Positions 6,133-10,253 of a stretch of DNA of 10,253 bases are shown one piece after another. This stretch comes from Verrucomicrobiales bacterium (lineage in GTDB: Bacteria; Verrucomicrobiota; Verrucomicrobiia; Limisphaerales; UBA1096). The position numbers were made by a program, and so were the translations under genes. Location: assembly GCA_011523195.1 (NCBI GenBank), contig WTHH01000117.1, forward strand, positions 1 to 10,253, given 5' to 3'. Every line of letters begins with the position of its first letter. The first letter of the stretch is position 1. The notes under the pieces were generated by a model, which was not told the DNA's origin, did not search any database, and saw nothing but the letters and a program-made list of their open reading frames with translations.

Positions 6133-9100
6133 TTAGTTCCCGCCGGTGACCTGCTTGACGCGGAAGAATCGCTCACCAAACCAGGCTCGCTCGGTGTGGA
6201 AAATCACCTCATCCGTGTCAGCGGCCTGCTCCTTCAACGGTTTCCAATCCACAAGATTGCTCGATGTCTCGAGAATGTACTGCTCGCCCGGCACGCTTGG
6301 CCAAGCGAGGCGCACTGTCGGTGGCCAAAACTGGCTCTCGATCCCAAGTGCAATTGGCTGCGAGGAGACCAGGTCACCCTGCTCCGTGGCAAGGGTGGTG
6401 TTCACGGTGAATTCACCGGGCTCAGCCTCGTGATTGGTCACCTCGATGATCCAATCGCCCTCAAGGGTCGGAATGTAGTCACCCTCGCGCAACACGATCT
6501 GCTCCGGGGCCTGTTCCGGGTTGATGCTGTTGCGGACATGACGCCCGTTGGCACTGATCAACTCCAAGTCGGCATCGACGTTCAGGCCGGTCAACTCCAG
6601 TAGGGCCGCCGGCGTGTTGGCCGGCACGCTCCAGACCAGGCGCGAGGTGCCATCCGCAGCCAAACTGAACGTGTTGCTGCCCTCGGCCCTGGCCAAGCGC
6701 TCCGCGGAGGCGCCATCCGGCGGATCTTCGTCATCGCAGTTGCCGTTCCACTTGGCCACGATGTCATAGATCGCGCGCTGGGTGGTGTTGGTGTCCATCT
6801 TCTGGACAGTCAGGTAAAGCAGCTCGCCCGGCTGGAGCGGCAGGTGGCCGCTGTCATCCAGCTCCAGCTTGGCAAAGTAGGAGTCGTTCATGTCCACCTT
6901 CACGTAGTCATCAGTGGATGCATCGCCGATTGGGAAACCGCCGTAACTGGCGAGCAGAGACACCTTGGCGTTATTGCGTTTCTTGATGGACGACAACTCG
7001 ATGGTCAGCTTGGTCGATTCTTCGCAGGTCTCCACTGTCCAATAGTTGGTCTCGTTTTCAACGATTTTGCCGCGGGATTTCTTGCCGTTCTCCAGCGAAT
7101 CCGCGGTGTCATCACGGGTGTAGGTGCGATCCTTCTCGTCGGTCACCTCGGTGTCTTCCGCATCGCTGCCAATAATCTTGATGTACCAACTAACGAGCGT
7201 CGGGTCGATTTTCTCTCCCGCACCAGAATCGTCCGGGCCAACGCGGTGATCGCGCACCTCGAGTACCCAGTCGCCCATGGCGCGTTCGCCGCGTAGGATG
7301 TCCAGCGACTCTTCGGCTAGGTTGTGTGGACCGGGCCCGATCAATTCGATGGTGTCCAAACGAACCGCCGCACTTTCGGTGCGAATGGTAAATGGCGTAA
7401 CCGACCGCGAGGCGGTAAATTGAATTCTGTTGGTCGTCCATTGCGAGCTGGCCGGAATGGAGTTGGTCAACGTGATCATGCCCTCAAAAACATTGGTGAT
7501 CACGCCGCCTAACACGTACTCAGCATCGTTTCCGCCAGCGTGGGTCACAAAGCTCAATTGGTAATCCTGCCCCACTGCGGTCGGCAACTCACGGGTGATC
7601 GCCCCGCCCGTCTCATCGACCTCCGCAGATTCACTTGTGGACAGGGTGGCATAGTAGCCACCGCTGTGCGCCTTGGCCGATTGGCTCACGCGCACCTGCT
7701 CATTGGCCACAGTCCAGCCGTCGATTTCATCATCCAACTTGGCATAGCCCACCGGAGTATCCTCGAATCCGCTGAACAACACCTGCTCCTCCTTTTTGGC
7801 ATATGGGGCATAGTTGAATTTCATCGGATCACGGGCCAAATTTTCCAACTCGGAAAAGATTGCATACAGGTTTGCCGGCGCCACCTCCTCGACCCGTACA
7901 GTGTCGAGTAATACCGCATTCTCTTCGTCCTCGAGTGACTTGAACTCAATTTTCGTGTCCGTCTCAGTTGCCGTGAACTCAACCAGTTTAATCTGCCAAT
8001 CCAGCGTGTTGTCCTCCCCTTCGGTCGAGGCTGTGATAGTTAGGTTGGTTACTGTGCCCACCTTAACCTTCATTTCCAGCGGTTCGACGGCGTCCGTGTT
8101 TTTCGCGTAGGCAAAAGTGAGTCGGTATAACTGATCCACCACGGTGGTGACATTGGTCGAAATTGTGCCGTGCTCAAAACCGTTCATTTCGAGAAACTGA
8201 TCCCCAGAATGGGCCGTCCAGCCATTAACCTCGCCGGACTTGTAGGCATACACTTCACCCGCGTCCAATTCCCAGTCGGCGTTAAACATCGCAGAGTCGT
8301 CAATGAAGTCATTCTCGGCGGTTTCAAATCCGTCCTCCATGATGGGATCGCCCTCCAGCACATCGGTTTGCGTGACGCCGTAGGCGATGTTGGTGTGACC
8401 ACGATTCTCCGAAAGCAACAGGCGAGTGCCCTGCGGGCTGACCAGCGTCATGTCCAGATCCGCGATACGCGGGTGATCGATGCGCACGCCCACCTCCATC
8501 ATGCCCACTAGAAAATCGTTCGTCACGGTGAGCAGCGACTTGGTCACGAGATCGTCCTCAATCGGCTCCGGCTCCTCGCTAACCAGCTTGATGGAATTCT
8601 CCAGCGAAATATCGTATTCGAAAATGACACGGATATGGAAATCGACCTCGTTCAAATCATCGGGATTGTCCGTGGTCACAAACCAACGCCCCTCGCTCAA
8701 AGGCAGTCTTTCAGTTTCATCTGGATCATAAGGGGATCGTCTATTTGCGGGCTCTTCCAGTCCATAGTGAATTTCTCCCCTTGTCGGGCTGCCATCCCAC
8801 TCACCGCCAACCGGATCCGGATCGGCATCAATTGTAGATTTGTCGTAAATTTTCTGAGAATCATCCCAATCTTCTTCCCAGTCTTCTTCTTTTATTTTTG
8901 GCTCTTCGCCTTTACGAATGTAGACATCTATCGGACCAGTCATATCCTTAACTTGAACTATCATATTAGTCGCATTGAATGGAACATCGATCAGAAAGTC
9001 CTCGCTCTCACCTGGCTCAAGATTAACGTCAATACCTTGCGCGCCAAACAGTCCTAGATTTTTTACAGCTTCGACCTTAAGCACAAGATTATCCACAACC

Positions 9101-10253
9101 CCAGTAAATGACATAGCACTATCTACCATGTCCAATTGCCACACACCCATAGCCGGTTCCCATTTAAAATCATTTAGACTACCCGGTCCGTCGGTCTGCA
9201 ATATACCATTTTTATTTCGATAATCTTGGGGCATTTCCAATTCATCATCGTATCTAAAGACAAAATCTGTTGGATAAGGTTGATTTGGAATGGCTTCAGC
9301 CAAAGTGTGATTATTCAAAACCACAGCATTTCGATAATGACTTAACTGCCCCCATAAATCGCCAATCTCTTGGTGATATATTTCACTTGTAGCTGTAACG
9401 CTTTGCACATAGTCCTGTGGATCGCCAATATATATACCGAAGATAGAAACCCCTGCCGGATCAGCTGCCGATCCATCCGGAATTATGCCCGGCAAAGGCA
9501 TCATGTTCAGATTGCCATCATTGTTAAACCCGCCAAACGGAGTACTGCTCGACAGGCCAACCAAACCGAACTCGGCTGCCATCTGGTCCTCCGACTTCAC
9601 GCCAATGTAAAACACCTCGTCCTTTCCGACCTTAGCATCCTCAAACGTGATGTACTCTGAACCACCCCGATCCGTCGACCTGAACACCTCGTCCAGCACG
9701 TCCGGGTCCAGATCCATCAGCTTCGGATCGCGTGACACATAAAGATCGATGTCGGCTTCGCGCTGGCGGGGGGTAGACAGGTTCGGCGGCATGAACGTGA
9801 TGAACGCCACGTACTGGCCGAAGTCCGGCTTGTCCACATCGTCGCCGGAGTCGTCATCCGGATCAGTCGTGTCAATATCGTCGTCGTTCTTCTCCGGAGG
9901 CGCGTTGGTGAAAGTGAAGAAGTGCCACTGGTTGGTGATACCGCGGCGGTTGGCGTAGACGGTGTGATTCGTGTCGACCTCCTTGGCCAAGGAGGAGTTC
10001 GCACCCACATGCTGTCCGAGTATCGGCATCCCGTTGGTGAGCGTGGTGACCGGCGGAAGCTCGATCTTCTCCGGCGTGTCCGTCTTGATCTTGAACGCAT
10101 TGGACACGTCCGGGTTCCCGCTCGACATCACCAACGCGAAATCCTGCACGACATCCACATGATCCTTGGGCGACTCAGCATCATAAAAACCGGACAACGC
10201 ATCGACGTTCACACGCCGCGCATAAACGGTGACCCGATATTTTTTCGCGCTTG
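6133..10253 (-). CDS. Very large secreted multi-domain protein with P-domain, DUF642-like and PPC-like modules; 5' end outside window
   Basis: At least 1372 residues, with no stop before the right edge. GTG at 10212 is internal, because the frame upstream reads SAKKYRVTVYARR. In transcription order the modules are: a subtilase-associated-looking stretch (VNVDALSGFYD, DDVVQDFALVMSS-like); Asp-rich linker (about 9830-9895); a first P-domain-like unit (9070-9400); a PPC-like strand domain (8600-9050); the front of a second P-domain (RIADLDMTLVSPQGTRLLL, 8370-8600); two similar DUF642-like inserts (7870-8340 and 7330-7780); the P-domain end (GDWVLEVRDHR, LVSWYIKI, 7170-7325); a PPC-like domain; and a C-terminal GEQYILETSSNLVDWKPL module typical of Verrucomicrobiota exoproteins. 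Only two Cys are present, both in the 6720-7110 domain, so one disulphide is likely. No protease triad or haem motif is seen here; a peptidase could lie upstream. It is probably extracellular, calcium-binding or adhesive, and likely shares a transcript with the cytochrome. Confidence 0.82.
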   Translation of the reverse strand, partial: SAKKYRVTVYARRVNVDALSGFYDAESPKDHVDVVQDFALVMSSGNPDVSNAFKIKTDTPEKIELPPVTTLTNGMPILGQHVGANSSLAKEVDTNHTVYANRRGITNQWHFFTFTNAPPEKNDDDIDTTDPDDDSGDDVDKPDFGQYVAFITFMPPNLSTPRQREADIDLYVSRDPKLMDLDPDVLDEVFRSTDRGGSEYITFEDAKVGKDEVFYIGVKSEDQMAAEFGLVGLSSSTPFGGFNNDGNLNMMPLPGIIPDGSAADPAGVSIFGIYIGDPQDYVQSVTATSEIYHQEIGDLWGQLSHYRNAVVLNNHTLAEAIPNQPYPTDFVFRYDDELEMPQDYRNKNGILQTDGPGSLNDFKWEPAMGVWQLDMVDSAMSFTGVVDNLVLKVEAVKNLGLFGAQGIDVNLEPGESEDFLIDVPFNATNMIVQVKDMTGPIDVYIRKGEEPKIKEEDWEEDWDDSQKIYDKSTIDADPDPVGGEWDGSPTRGEIHYGLEEPANRRSPYDPDETERLPLSEGRWFVTTDNPDDLNEVDFHIRVIFEYDISLENSIKLVSEEPEPIEDDLVTKSLLTVTNDFLVGMMEVGVRIDHPRIADLDMTLVSPQGTRLLLSENRGHTNIAYGVTQTDVLEGDPIMEDGFETAENDFIDDSAMFNADWELDAGEVYAYKSGEVNGWTAHSGDQFLEMNGFEHGTISTNVTTVVDQLYRLTFAYAKNTDAVEPLEMKVKVGTVTNLTITASTEGEDNTLDWQIKLVEFTATETDTKIEFKSLEDEENAVLLDTVRVEEVAPANLYAIFSELENLARDPMKFNYAPYAKKEEQVLFSGFEDTPVGYAKLDDEIDGWTVANEQVRVSQSAKAHSGGYYATLSTSESAEVDETGGAITRELPTAVGQDYQLSFVTHAGGNDAEYVLGGVITNVFEGMITLTNSIPASSQWTTNRIQFTASRSVTPFTIRTESAAVRLDTIELIGPGPHNLAEESLDILRGERAMGDWVLEVRDHRVGPDDSGAGEKIDPTLVSWYIKIIGSDAEDTEVTDEKDRTYTRDDTADSLENGKKSRGKIVENETNYWTVETCEESTKLTIELSSIKKRNNAKVSLLASYGGFPIGDASTDDYVKVDMNDSYFAKLELDDSGHLPLQPGELLYLTVQKMDTNTTQRAIYDIVAKWNGNCDDEDPPDGASAERLARAEGSNTFSLAADGTSRLVWSVPANTPAALLELTGLNVDADLELISANGRHVRNSINPEQAPEQIVLREGDYIPTLEGDWIIEVTNHEAEPGEFTVNTTLATEQGDLVSSQPIALGIESQFWPPTVRLAWPSVPGEQYILETSSNLVDWKPLKEQAADTDEVIFHTERAWFGERFFRVKQVTGGN
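6294..6307. repeat. Palindromic repeat copy inside the exoprotein gene
   Basis: This is a perfect CGCTTGGCCAAGCG within the C-terminal module. Here it is read on the minus strand as L-A-W-P-S, a different frame from the R-L-A-K reading in the porin and the G-Q-A-L reading in the ligase. A truncated copy, GGCCAAGCGC, lies at 6691-6700 and is read as E-R-L-A-R. Confidence 0.88.
8690..9540. other. AT-rich segment within the exoprotein gene
   Basis: Sample 60-base lines inside this segment are about 37-43% G+C by hand count (9061-9120: 24 of 60; 9241-9300: 22 of 60; 9361-9420: 26 of 60), against 58% at 9841-9900 in the same gene. The frame stays open throughout, and codon endings shift toward A/T. 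The segment covers the first P-domain-like unit and part of the PPC-like domain. None of the palindromic repeats falls inside it. Confidence 0.65.
9978..9995. repeat. 18-nt palindrome around the CTTGGCCAAG core
   Basis: CCTCCTTGGCCAAGGAGG is a perfect 18-nt palindrome sharing the CTTGGCCAAG core (9982-9991) with the dispersed repeat but with different flanks. On the minus strand it is read as S-S-L-A-K-E-V. It may be a diverged copy with compensating changes on both arms, or an unrelated coincidence. Confidence 0.6.

Noticed and set aside
6022..6603. 193-codon open frame on the plus strand
   Set aside because: It runs antisense to the cytochrome start and exoprotein end and has no recognisable motif or ribosome site; the minus-strand genes explain this DNA.
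10210..10212. GTG as the start codon of the exoprotein
   Set aside because: The frame continues open to the window edge with a plausible strand sequence (YRVTVYARR), and there is no signal peptide after the GTG, so the real start lies outside.

Overview
The window looks like chromosomal DNA from a Verrucomicrobiota bacterium (Pedosphaera/Limisphaerales type). This is an inference from four signs: a large exoprotein ending in the 'Y-I-L-E-T-S-S-N-L-V-D-W' module common in secreted proteins of that phylum, a Planctomycete/Verrucomicrobia-style single-haem c-type domain, an O-antigen ligase-like membrane protein with a TPR tail, and an intergenic hairpin whose translation contains ECGGKRSATPL, which I recall from dispersed repeats in these genomes.

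Layout, left to right. (1) 1-543, minus: N-terminal part of a zinc-dependent alcohol dehydrogenase that runs off the left edge. (2) 544-807: divergent intergenic region with two copies of a palindromic repeat and a 24-bp inverted repeat. (3) 808-2748, plus: Wzy_C/O-antigen ligase-like polytopic protein with C-terminal TPRs. (4) 2749-2906: convergent intergenic region packed with hairpins. (5) 10253 down to 2907, minus: three genes in the same direction, very closely spaced. They are a very large partial secreted protein with P-domain and DUF642-like modules, an octahaem c-type cytochrome with a probable lipoprotein signal, and a predicted outer-membrane beta-barrel with an N-terminal single-haem domain.

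The cytochrome and barrel overlap by one base (TGATG) and are best read as a porin-cytochrome electron conduit (MtrA/MtrB or PioA/PioB type) that moves electrons across the outer membrane. The unusual point is that the barrel carries its own haem domain. The exoprotein lies 38 bp upstream and is probably co-transcribed. It has no haem motif, so no MtrC-like surface cytochrome is visible here.

The second notable signal runs through the whole window. A palindromic unit, CGCTTGGCCAAGCG, and its half-turn form CCAAGCGCTTGG recur in intergenic DNA and inside all three complete or long genes, in several reading frames, far above chance. It resembles a highly iterated palindrome (compare cyanobacterial HIP1). 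No RNA genes, insertion sequences or CRISPR arrays were seen.
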